From: Meconema thalassinum
Lineage: Eukaryota; Arthropoda; Insecta; Orthoptera; Tettigoniidae
NCBI GenBank assembly: GCA_946902985.2
Contig: OX336389.2
Location: forward strand, 978,766,084 to 978,830,083
Reading direction: 5' to 3'
DNA: 64,000 nt
Part shown: positions 38,501 through 50,200 of the stretch, in pieces
Position numbering within the stretch: position 1 is the stretch's first letter
Layout: each line of letters begins with the position of its first letter
Made by a program: the position numbers and the translations under genes
Notes under the pieces: model-generated
Database searches by the model: none
What the model saw: the letters and a program-made list of their open reading frames with translations, nothing else
Told to the model about the DNA's origin: nothing

Positions 38501-41500
38501 TAATCTTCGCTTTGTCTAATCCCATGGTTTTGGACAATAGTTACAGCCTAACGCGCCCAGATCAATGGTTTTGTGTCCACCGTGCCCTGCCAGCTGCGCG
38601 CGGCCAAAGGTCGCAACCCCCCCTGAACTTCTAATCTACGTTTTGTCCATTCCAATGGTCTTTGACAATGGTTTCAGCCTAGCGCGCCGAGATCAATGTG
38701 TTTTAAGTCAGCCGTTCTCCACCAGCTGCGCGCGGCCACAGCTAACCCCGACCTTCTAATCTTCGTTTTGTCCAATCCAATGGTTTTTGACAATGGTTAC
38801 AACCTAACGCGCCCAGATCAATCGTTTTGAGTCCACCGTGCCCTGCCAGCTGCGTGAGGATAAAGGCCCCACCTGCCCCCGACCTTCTTAACTTCGTTTT
38901 GTCCAATCCAATGGTCTTTGACAATGGTTACAGCCTAACGCGCCCAGATCAATGGTTTTGAGTCCACCGTGTCCTGCCAGCTGCGCGCGGCCTCACCTAC
39001 CCCCGACCTTCTAATCTTCGTTTTGTCCAATTCAATGGTTTTTGACAATGTTTACAACCTAACGCGCCCAGATCAATCGTTTTGAGTCCACCGTGCCCTG
39101 CCAGCTGTGCGCGGCCAAAGGCCGCACCTCCCCCCAACCTTCTAATCTTCGTTTTGTCGAATCTAATGGTCTTTGACAATGGTTACAGCCTAGCGCGCCG
39201 AGATCAATGAGTTTTGAGTCAGTCGTACCCAGCCAGCTGCGCGCGGCCTCACCTACCCCCGACCTTCTAATCTTCGTTTTGTCCAATCCAATGGTCTTTG
39301 ACAATGGTTACAGCCTGGCGCGCCGACATCAATGTGTTTTGAGTCAGCCGTGCCCCGCCAGCTGCGCGTAGCCACACCTACCCCCGACCTTCAAATCTTC
39401 GTTTTGCCCAATCCAACGGTTTTTGACTATGATTACAGCCTAACGCACCCAGATCAATGGTTTTGAGTCCACCGTGCCCTGCCAGCTGCCCGTGGCCAAA
39501 GGCCGCACCTCCCTCCGACTTTCTAACCTTCGTATTGTCCAATCCAATGGTCTTTGACAATGGTTACAGCCTAGCGCGCCGAGATCAATGAGTTTTGAGT
39601 CAGCCGTACCCCGCCAGCTGCGCACGGTCACACCTACCCCCGACCTCCTAATCTTCTTTTTGTCCAATCGAATAGACTTTGACAATGGTTACAGCCTTGC
39701 GCGCCGAGATTAATGTGTAGTGAGTCAGGCGTGCCCTGCCAGCTGCGCGCGGCCACACCTACCCCCGACCTTATAATCTTCGTTTTGTCCAACCCAATGG
39801 TTTTTGACAATGGTTACAGCCTAACGCGTCCAGATCTATGGTTTTGAGTCCACCGTGCCTGCCAGCTGCGCGCGGCCAAAGCCGCACCTGTCCCCTACCT
39901 TCTAAACTTCGTTTTGTCCAATCCAATGGTCTTTGACAATGGTTACAGCCTAGCGCGCCGAGATCATTGTGTTTTGAGTCAGCCGTGACCCGCCAGCTGC
40001 GCGCGGCCAGACCTACCCCCGACCTTCAAATCTACGTTTTGTCCAATCCAATGGCTTTTGACAATGGTTACAGCCTTACGCGCCCAATTCAATGATTTTG
40101 ATTCCACCGTGCCCTGCCAGCTGTGCGCGGCCAAAGGCCGCACCTGCCCCCAACCTTCTAATCTTCGTTTTGTCCAATCTAATGGTCTTTGACAATGGTT
40201 ACAGCCTAGCGCGCTGAGATCAATGAGTTTTGAGTCAACCGTACTCAGACAGCTGCGCGCGGCCTCACCTACCCCCGACCCTCTAATATTCGTTGTGTCC
40301 AATCCAATGGTCTTTGACAATGGTTACAGCCTGGCGCGCCGACATCAATGTGTTTTTAGTCAGCCGTGCCCGGCCAGCTCCGCGTAGCCACACCTACCCC
40401 CGACCTTCTAATCTTGGTTTTGTCCAATCGAGTGGTCTTTGACAATGGTTACAGCCTTGCGCGCCGAGATCAATGTGATGTGAGTCAGCCATGGCCCGCC
40501 AGCTGCGCGTGGCCACACCTACCCCCGACCCTCTAATCATCATTTTGTCCAATCCAATTGTTTTTGACAATGGTTACAGCCTATCGCGTCCATATCTATA
40601 GTTTTGAGTCCACCGTGCCCTGCCAGCTGCGCGCGGCCAATGGCCGCACCTGTCCCCAACTTTCTAACCTTCGTTTTGTCCAATCCAATGGTCTTTGACA
40701 ATGGTTACAGCCTACCGCACCGAGAGCAATGTGTTTCGAGTCAGCCGTTCCCCGCCAGCTGCGCGCGGCCACACCTACCTCCTACCTTCTAAACTTCGTT
40801 TTGTCCAATCCAATGGTTTTTTGACTATGGTTACAGCCTAGCGCACCGAGATCAATGAGTTTTGAGTTTTAGCCGTACCCCGCCAGCTGCGCGTGGCCTC
40901 ACCTACCCCCGACCTTCTAATCTTCGTTTTGTCCAATCCAATGGTCTTTGAAAATGGTTACAGCCTGGCGCGCCGAGATCAATGTGGTTTTAGTCAGCCG
41001 TGTCCCGCCAGCTGCGCACGGCCACACCTACCCCCGACCTTCTCATCTTCGTTTTGTCCAAGCTAATGGTCTTTGACAATGGTTACAGCCTAGCGCGCCG
41101 AGATCAATGAGTTTTGAGTTTTAGCCGTACCCCGCCAGCTGCGCGTGGCCTCACCTAACCCCCGACCTTCTAATCTTCGTTTTGTCCAATCCAATGGTCT
41201 TTGACAATGGTTACAGCCTAGCGCGCTGAGATCAATGTGTTTAGAGTCAGCCGTGCCCAGCCAGCTGCGCGCGGCCACACCTAACCGCGACCTTCTAATC
41301 TTCGTTTGGCAAATCCCATGGTTTTTGACAATGGTTACAGACTAACGCGCCCAGATCAATGGTTTTGAGTCCACCGTGCCCTGCCAGCTGCGGGCGGCCA
41401 AAGGCCGCAACTCCCCCCGACCTTCTAATCTTCGTTTTGTCCAATCCAATGGTCTTTGACAATGGTTTCAGCCTAGCGCGCCGAGATCAATGTGTTTTAA

Positions 41501-43142
41501 GTCAGCCGTTCTCCTCCAGCTGCGCGTGGCCACAGTTACCCCCGACCTTCCAATCTTCGTTTTGTCCAATCCAATGGTTTTTGACAATGGTTACAACCTA
41601 ACGCGCCCAGATCAATCGTTTTGAGTCCACCGTGCCCTGCCAGCTGCGTGCGGACAAAGGCCGCACCTGCCCCCGATCTTCTAATCTTCGTTTTGTCCAA
41701 TCCAATTGTCTTTGACAATGGTTACAGCCTAACGCGCCCAGATCAATGGTTTTGAGTCCACCGTGTCCTGCCAGCTGCGCGCGGCCGAAGGCCGCACCTG
41801 CCCCTACCTTCTATTCTTTGTTTTGTCCAATCCAATGGTCTTTGACAATGGTTACAGCCTAGCGCGCCAAGATCAATGAGTTTTGAGTCAGTCGTACCCC
41901 GCCAGCTGTGCGCGGCCACACCTACCCCCGACCTTCTAATCTTCATTTTGTCCAATCCTATGGTCTTTGACTATGGTTACAGCCTAGCGCGCCGAGATCA
42001 ATGTGTTTTAAGTCAGCCGTGCACCTCCAGCTGCGCGCGGCCGCACCTACCCCCGACCTTCTAATCTTCGTTTTATCCAATACAATGGTTTTTGACAATG
42101 GTTACAGCCTAACGCGCCCAGATCAAAGGGTATGAGTTCACCGTGCCCTGCCATCTGCCCGTGGCCAAAGGCCGCACCTCCCCCCGACTTTCTAACCTTC
42201 GTATGGTCTAATCCAATTGTCTTTGACAATGGTTACAGCCTAGCGCGCCGAGATCAATGAGTTTTGAGTCAGCCGTACCCCACCAGCTGGGCACGGCCAC
42301 ACCTACCACCGACCTTCTAATCTTCGTTTTGTCCAATCGAATATTCTTTGACAATGGTTACAGCCTTGCGCGCCGAGATCAATGTGTAGTGAGTCAGCCG
42401 TGCCCTGCCAGCTGCGCGCGGCCACACCTACCCCCGACCTTCTAATCTTCGTTTTGCCCAATCCAATGGTCTTTGTCAATGGTTACAGCCTAGCGCGCCG
42501 AGATCATTATGTTTTGAGTCAGCCGTGACCCGCCAGCTGCGCTCGGCCAGACCTAACCCCGACCTTCTAATCTTCGTTTTGTCCAATCCAATGGTTTTTG
42601 ACAATGGTTACAGCCTAACGCGCCCAGATCAATGGTTTTGATTCCACCTTGCCCTGCCAGCTGTGCGCGACCGAAGGCCGCACCTGCCCCCAACCTTCTA
42701 ATCTTCGTTTTGTCCGATGTAATGGTCTTTGACAATGGTTACAGCCTAGCGCGCCGAGATCAATGAGTTTTGATTCAGCCGTACACTGCCAGCTGCGCAC
42801 GGCCACACCTACCCCCGACCTTCTAATCTTCGTTTTGTCCAATCGAATGGTCTTTGACAATGGTTACAGCCTTGCGCGCCGAGATCAATGTGTAGTGAGT
42901 CAGCCGTGCCCCGCCAGCTGCGCGCGGCCACACCTACCCCCAACCCTCTAATCTTCATTTTGTCCAATCCAATGGTTTTTGACTATAGTTAGAGCCTATC
43001 GTGTCCAGATCTGTGGTTTTGAGTCCACCGTGCCCTGCCAGCTGCGCGCGGCCAATGGCCGCACCTGTCCCCAACCTTCTAACCTTCGTTTTGTCCAATC
43101 CAATGGTCTTTGACAATGGTTTCAGCCTAGCGCGCCGAGATC
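35585..43142. repeat. Second, partial copy of the 13,095-bp unit
   Basis: It is colinear with 22.49-30.04 kb over about 7.5 kb with only scattered differences, such as GGTATTTGACAATTG near 36.62 kb, CCTACCGCACCGAG near 40.71 kb, one extra T in GGTTTTTTGAC near 40.82 kb and one extra C near 41.16 kb. At about 43.14 kb the first copy switches to the inserted 2,925-bp pair, while this copy continues as the 9.8-13.1 kb order does. The second copy therefore shows the uninterrupted arrangement. Confidence 0.85.
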
Positions 43143-46100
43143 AATGAGATTTGAGTCAGCCGTTCCCCGCCAGCTGCGCGCGGCCACATCTAACCCCGAC
43201 CTCCTAATCTTCGTTTTGTCCAATCCAATGGTTTTTGACAATGGTTACAATCTAACGCGCCCAGATCAATGGTTTTGAGTTCACCGTGCCCTGCCAGCTG
43301 CGTGCGGCCAAGGGCCGCAACTGCCCCCATTCTAACCTTCGTTTTTTCCAATCCAATGGTCTTTGACAATGGTTACAGCCTATCGCGCCGAGATCAATGA
43401 GTTTTGAGTCAGCCGTACAGCGCCAGCTGCGCGCGGCCTCACCTACCTCCGACCTTCTAAACTTCGTTTTGTCCAATCCAATGGTTTTTGACAATGGTTA
43501 CAGCCTAACGCGCCCAGATGAATGGTTTTGATTCCACCGTGCCCTGCCAGCTGGGCGCGGCCAAAGGCCGCACCTGCCCCCAACCTTCTAATCTTGTTTT
43601 GTCCAAGCTAATGGTCTTTGACAATGGTTACAGCCTAGCGCGCCGAGATCAATGAGTTTTGAGTTTTAGCCGTACCCCGCCAGCTGCGCGTGGCCTCACC
43701 TCCCCCCGACCTTCTAATCTTCGTTTTGTCCAATCCAATGGTCTTTGACAATGGTTACAGCCTGGCGCGCCGAGATCAATGTGTTTTGAGTCAGCCGTGC
43801 CCCGCAGGCTGCGCGCGGCCACACCTACCCCCGACCTTCTAATCTTCGTTTTGTCCAATCCAATGGTCTTTGACAATGGTTACAGCCTAGCGCGCCGAGA
43901 TCAATGTGTTTAGAGTCAGCCGTGCCCCGCCAGCTGCGCGCGGCCACACCTAACCGCGACCTTCTAATCTTCGTTTTGTCAAATTACATGGTTTCTGACA
44001 ATGGTTACAGCCTAACGCGCCCAGATCAATGGTTTTGAGTCCACCGTGCCCGGCCAGCTGCGCGCGGCCAAAGGCCGCACCTCCCCCCGACCTTCTAATC
44101 TTGGTTTTGTCCAATCCAATGGTCTTTGACAATGGTTTCAGCCTAGCGCGCCGAGATCAATGTGTTTTAAGTCAGCCGTTCTCCTTCAGCTGCGCGTGGC
44201 CACAGCTATCCCCGACCTTCTAATCTTCGTTTTGTCCAATCCAATGGTTTTTGACAATGGTTACTACCTAACGCGCCCAGATCAATCGTTTTGAGTCCAC
44301 CGGGCCCTGCCAGCTGCGTGCGGATAAAGGCCGCACCTGCCCCCGATCTTCTAATCTTCGTTTTGTCCAATCCAATGGTCTTTGACAATGGTTTAAGCCT
44401 AGCGCGCCGAGATCAATGAGTTTTTAGTCAGCCGTTCCCCGCCAGCTGCGCGCGGTCACATCTACCCCCAACCTTCTAATCTTCGTTTTGTCCAATCCAA
44501 TGGCCTTTGACAATGGTTACAGCCTAGCGCGCCGAGATCAATGTGTTTAGAGTCAGCCGTGCCCCGCCAGCTGCGCGCGGCCACACCTAACCGCGACCTT
44601 CTAATCTTCGTTTGTCAAATCCCATGGTTTCTGACAATGGTTACAGCCTAACGCGCCCAGATCAATGGTTTTGAGTCCACCGTGCCCGGCCAGCTGCGCG
44701 CGGCCAAAGAACGCACCTCCCCCCGACCTTCTAATCTTCGTTTTGTCCAATCCAACGGTCTTTGACAATGGTTTCAGCCTAGCGCGCCGAGATCAATGTG
44801 TCTTAAGTCAGCCGTTCTCCTCCAGCTGCGCGTGGCCACAGCTACCCCCGACCTTCTAATCTTCGTTTTGTCCAATCCAATGATTTTTGACAATGGTTAC
44901 AACCTAACGCGCCCAGATCAATCGTTTTGAATCCCCCGGGCCCTGCCAGCTGCGTGCGGACAAAGGCCTAACCTGCCCCCGATCTTCTAATCTTCGTTTT
45001 GTCCAATCCAATGGTCTTTGACAATTGTTACAACCTAACGCGCCCAGATCAATGGTTTTGAGTCCACCGTGTCCTGCCAGCTGCGCGCGGCCGAAGGCCG
45101 CACCTGCCCCGACCTTACATACTTTGTTTTGTCCAATCCAATGGTCTTTGACAATGGTTACAGCCTAGCGTGCCAAGATCAATGAGTTTTGAGTCAGTCG
45201 TACCCCGCCAGCTGTGCGCGGCCACACCTACCCCCGACCTTCTAATCTTCATTTTGTCCAATCCGATGGTCTTTGACTATGGTTACAGCCTAGCGCGCCG
45301 AGATCAATGTGTTTTAAGTCAGCCGTGCCCCTCCAGCTGCGCGCGGCCACACCTACCCCCGACCTTCTAATCTTCGTTTTATCCAATCCAATGGTTTTTG
45401 ACAATGGTTACAGCCTAACGCGCCCAGATCAAAGGGTTTGAGTTCACCGTGCCCTGCCATCTGCCCGTGGCCAAAGGCCGCACTTCCCCCCGACTTTCTA
45501 ACCTTCGTATGGTCTAATCCAATTGTCTTTGACAATGGTTATAGCCTAGCGCGCCGAGATCAATGAGTTTTGAGTCAGCCGTACCCCGCCAGCTGCGCAC
45601 GGCCACACCTACCCCCGACCTTCTAATCTTCGTTTTGTCCAATCGAATATTCTTTGACAATGGTTACAGCCTTGCGCGCCGAGATCAATGTGTAGTGAGT
45701 CAGCGGGGCCCTGCCAGCTGCGCGCGGCCACACCTACCCCCGACCTTCTAATCTTCGTTTTGTCCAATCCAATGGTTTTTGACAATGGTTACAGCCTAAC
45801 GCGTCCAGATCTATGGTTTTGAGTCCACCGTGCCCTGCCAGCTGCGCGCGGCCAAAGGCCGCACTTGTCCCCTACCTTCTAAACTTCGTTTTGTCCAATC
45901 CAATGGTCTTTGTCAACGGTTACAGCCTAGCGCGCCGAGATCATTATGTTTTGAGTCAGCCGTGACCCGGCAGCTGCGCGCGGCCAGACCTATCCCCGAC
46001 CTTCTAAACTTCGTTTTGTCCAATCGAATGGTCTTTGACAATGGTTACAGCCTTGCGCGCCGAGATCAATGTGTAGTGAGTCAGCCGTGCCCCGCCAGCT

Positions 46101-46475
46101 GCGGGCGGCCACACCTACCCCCGACCCACTAATCTTCATTTTGTCCAATCCATTGGTTTTTGACAATGGTTACAGCCTATCGCGTCCAGATCTATGGTTT
46201 TGAGTCCACCGTGCCCTGCCAGCTGCGCGCGGCCAATGGCCGCACCTGTCCCCAACCTTCTAACCTTCGTTTTGTCCAATACATTGGTATTTGACAATGG
46301 TTACAGCCTAGCGCGCCGAGATCAATGTGTTTCGAGTCAGCCGTTCCCCGCCAGCTGCGCGCGGCCACACCTACCTCTGACCTTCCAATCTTCGTTTTGT
46401 CCAATCCAATGGTTTTTGACAATGGTTACAGCCTAACGCGCCCAGATGAGTGGTTTTGACCCACCGTGCCCTGTC
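43142..46475. repeat. Block colinear with 9.8-13.15 kb and 57.3-60.6 kb
   Basis: Anchors agree at offset 33,316 bp to the left copy and about 14,117 bp to the right copy. Private variants shared with the right copy include AATGATTTTTGACAATGG near 44.88 and 58.99 kb and CAATTGTTACAACC near 45.02 and 59.14 kb. Three copies of this block give a useful alignment for ordering the duplications. Confidence 0.8.
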
Positions 46476-47904
46476 AGCTGCGCGCGGCCGAAGGCCGCAC
46501 CTGCCCCGACCTTACATACTTTGTTTTGTCCAATCCAATGGTCTTTGACAATGGTTACAGCCTAGCGTGCCAAGATCAATGAGTTTTGAGTCAGTCGTAC
46601 CCCGCCAGCTGTGCGCGGCCACACCTACCCCCGACCTTCTAATCTTCATTTTGTCCAATCCGATGGTCTTTGACTATGGTTACAGCCTAGCGCGCCGAGA
46701 TCAATGTGTTTTAAGTCAGCCGTGCCCCTCCAGCTGCGCGCGGCCACACCTACCCCCGACCTTCTAATCTTCGTTTTATCCAATCCAATGGTTTTTGACA
46801 ATGGTTACAGCCTAACGCGCCCAGATCAAAGGGTTTGAGTTCACCGTGCCCTGCCATCTGCCCGTGGCCAAAGGCCGCACTTCCCCCCGACTTTCTAACC
46901 TTCGTATGGTCTAATCCAATTGTCTTTGACAATGGTTATAGCCTAGCGCGCCGAGATCAATGAGTTTTGAGTCAGCCGTACCCCGCCAGCTGCGCACGGC
47001 CACACCTACCCCCGACCTTCTAATCTTCGTTTTGTCCAATCGAATATTCTTTGACAATGGTTACAGCCTTGCGCGCCGAGATCAATGTGTAGTGAGTCAG
47101 CGGGGCCCTGCCAGCTGCGCGCGGCCACACCTACCCCCGACCTTCTAATCTTCGTTTTGTCCAATCCAATGGTTTTTGACAATGGTTACAGCCTAACGCG
47201 TCCAGATCTATGGTTTTGAGTCCACCGTGCCCTGCCAGCTGCGCGCGGCCAAAGGCCGCACTTGTCCCCTACCTTCTAAACTTCGTTTTGTCCAATCCAA
47301 TGGTCTTTGTCAACGGTTACAGCCTAGCGCGCCGAGATCATTATGTTTTGAGTCAGCCGTGACCCGGCAGCTGCGCGCGGCCAGACCTATCCCCGACCTT
47401 CTAAACTTCGTTTTGTCCAATCGAATGGTCTTTGACAATGGTTACAGCCTTGCGCGCCGAGATCAATGTGTAGTGAGTCAGCCGTGCCCCGCCAGCTGCG
47501 GGCGGCCACACCTACCCCCGACCCACTAATCTTCATTTTGTCCAATCCATTGGTTTTTGACAATGGTTACAGCCTATCGCGTCCAGATCTATGGTTTTGA
47601 GTCCACCGTGCCCTGCCAGCTGCGCGCGGCCAATGGCCGCACCTGTCCCCAACCTTCTAACCTTCGTTTTGTCCAATACATTGGTATTTGACAATGGTTA
47701 CAGCCTAGCGCGCCGAGATCAATGTGTTTCGAGTCAGCCGTTCCCCGCCAGCTGCGCGCGGCCACACCTACCTCTGACCTTCCAATCTTCGTTTTGTCCA
47801 ATCCAATGGTTTTTGACAATGGTTACAGCCTAACGCGCCCAGATGAGTGGTTTTGACCCACCGTGCCCTGTCAGCTGCGCGCGGCCGAAGGCCGCACCTG
47901 CCCC
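45078..47904. repeat. Very recent 1,397-bp (11-monomer) tandem duplication
   Basis: The word CAGCTGCGCGCGGCC followed by GAAGGCCGC starts at 45078, 46475 and 47872, exactly 1,397 bp apart each time. Between these points I saw no difference in the stretches I compared, including rare variants such as CCTTACATACTTTG, AATACATTGGTATTTG and TTTGTCAACGG. The matching region at 59.2-60.6 kb has the unit once. The fusion point lies in a 33-bp stretch shared by both parents (46475-46507), between a TGACCCACCGTGCCCTGT left flank and a CTGCCCCGACCTTACAT right flank. Confidence 0.9.
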
Positions 47905-50200
47905 CAACCTTCTAATCTTCGTTTTGTCCAAGCTAATGGTCTTTGACAATGGTTACAACCTAGCGCGCCGAGATCAATGAGTTTTGAGTTTTAGCCGTAC
48001 CCCGCCAGCTGCGCGTGGCCTCACCTACCCCGACCTTCTAATCTTCGTTTTGTTCAATCCAATGGTCTTTGTCAATGGTTACAACCTGGCGCGCCGAGAT
48101 CAATGTGTTTTGTGTCAGCCGTGTCCCGCCAGCTGCGCGCGGCCACACCTACCCCCGACCTTCTAATCTTCGTTTTGTCCAATCCAATGGTCATTGACAA
48201 TGGTTTCAGCCTAGCGCGCCGAGATCAATGAGTTTTGAGTCAGCCGTTCCCCGCCAGCTGCGCGCGGCCACTTCTACCCCCGACCTTCTAATCTTCGTTT
48301 TGTCCAATCCAATGGTCTTTGACAATGTTTACAGCCTAGCGCGCCGAGATCAATGTGTTTAGAGTCAGCCGTGCCCCGCCAGCTGCGCGCGGCCACACCT
48401 AACCCCGACCTTCTAATCTTCGCTTTGTCTAATCCCATGGTTTTTGACAATAGTTACAGCCTAACGCGCCCAGATCAATGGTTTTGTGTCCACCGTGCCC
48501 TGCCAGCTGCGCGCGGCCAAAGGTCGCAACCCCCCCTGACCTTCTAATCTACGTTTTGTCCATTCCAATGGTCTTTGACAATGGTTTTAGCCTAGCGCGC
48601 CGAGATCAATGTGTTTTAAGTCAGCCGTTCTCCACCAGCTGCGCGCGGCCACAGCTAACCCCGACCTTCTAATCTTCGTTTTGTCCAATCCAATGGTTTT
48701 TGACAATGGTTACAACCTAACGCGCCCAGATCAATCGTTTTGAGTCCACCGTGCCCTGCCAGCTGCGTGCGGATAAAGGCCCCACCTGCCCCCGACCTTC
48801 TTAACTTCGTTTTGTCCAATCCAATGCTCTTTGACAATGGTTACAGCCTAACGCGCCCAGATCAATGGTTTTGAGTCCACCGTTTCCTGCCAGCTGCGCG
48901 CGGCCTCACCTACCCCCGACCTTCTAATCTTCGTTTTGTCCAATCCAATGGTTTTTGACAATGTTTACAACCTAACGCGCCCAGATCAATCGTTTTGAGT
49001 CCACCGTGCTCTGCCAGCTGTGCGCGGCCAAAGGCCGCACCTCCCCCCAACCTTCTAATCTTCGTTTTGTCCAATCTAATGGTCTTTGACAATGGTTACA
49101 GCCTAGCGCGCCGAGATCAATGAGTTTTGAGTCAGTCGTACCCAGCCAGCTGCGCGCGGCCTCACCTACCCCCGACCTTCTAATCTTCGTTTTGTCCAAT
49201 CCAATGGTCTTTGACAATGGTTACAGCCTGGCGCGCCGACATCAATGTGTTTTGAGTCAGCCGTGCCCCGCCAGCTGCGCGTAGCCACACCTACCCCCGA
49301 CCTTCAAATCTTCGTTTTGTCCAATCCAATGGTTTTTGACTATGATTACAGCCTAACGCACCCAGATCAATGGTTTTGAGTCCACCGTGCCCTGCCAGCT
49401 GCCCGTGGCCAAAGGCCGCACCTCCCTCCGACTTTCTAACCTTCGTATTGTCCAATCCAAAGGTCTTTGACAATGGTTACAGCCTAGCGCGCCGAGATCA
49501 ATGAGATTTGAGTCAGCCGTACCCCGCCAGCTGCGCACGGCCACACCTACCCCCGACCTTCTAATCTTCATTTTGTCCAATCCAATGGTTTTTGACAATG
49601 GTTACAGCCTAACGCGTCCAGATCTATGGTTTTGAGTCCACCGTGACCTGCCAGCTGCGCGCGGCCAATGGCCGCACCTGCCCCCGATCTTCTAATCTTC
49701 GTTTTGTCCAATCCAATGGTCTTTGACAATGGTTTAAGCCTAGCGCGCCGAGATCAATGAGTTTTGAGTCAGCCGTTCCCCGCCAGCTGCGCGCGGCCAC
49801 TTCTACCCCCGACCTTCTAATCTTCGTTTTGTCCAATCCAATGGTCTTTGACAATGTTTACAGCCTAGCGCGCCGAGATCAATGTGTTTAGAGTCAGCCG
49901 TGCCCCGCCAGCTGCGCGCGGCCACACCTAACCCCGACCTTCTAATCTTCGCTTTGTCTAATCCCATGGTTTTTGACAATAGTTACAGCCTAACGCGCCC
50001 AGATCAATGGTTTTGTGTCCACCGTGCCCTGCCAGCTGCGCGCGGCCAAAGGTCGCAACCCCCCCTGACCTTCTAATCTACGATTTGTCCATTCCAATGG
50101 TCTTTGACAATGGTTTCAGCCTAGCGCGCCGAGATCAATGTGTTTTAAGTCAGCCGTTCTCCACCAGCTGCGCGCGGCCACAGCTACCCCCGACCTTCTA
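47872..50200. repeat. Block matching 24.9-26.6 kb and 60.6-63.05 kb, with a mosaic tail
   Basis: From 47.9 to about 49.6 kb the order follows 24.9-26.5 kb and 60.6-62.2 kb. Near 49.66-49.69 kb a GGCCAATGGCCGCACCTG half is joined to a CCCCCGATCTTCTAATC half, a combination made from two different A subtypes. The block then repeats the GTTTAGAG, CTTTGTCTAATCCC, GGTCGCAACCCCCC run (48.35-48.67 kb) at 49.88-50.20 kb. The same repeat order is seen at 62.74-63.05 kb. Confidence 0.7.

Noticed and set aside
22490..43142. Assembly collapse or duplication as the explanation of the 13.1-kb repeat
   Set aside because: The copies differ at scattered bases and by a 4.8-kb insertion, which an exact assembly duplication would not produce. 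The 1,397-bp copies, by contrast, cannot be cleared this way and are flagged in the findings.
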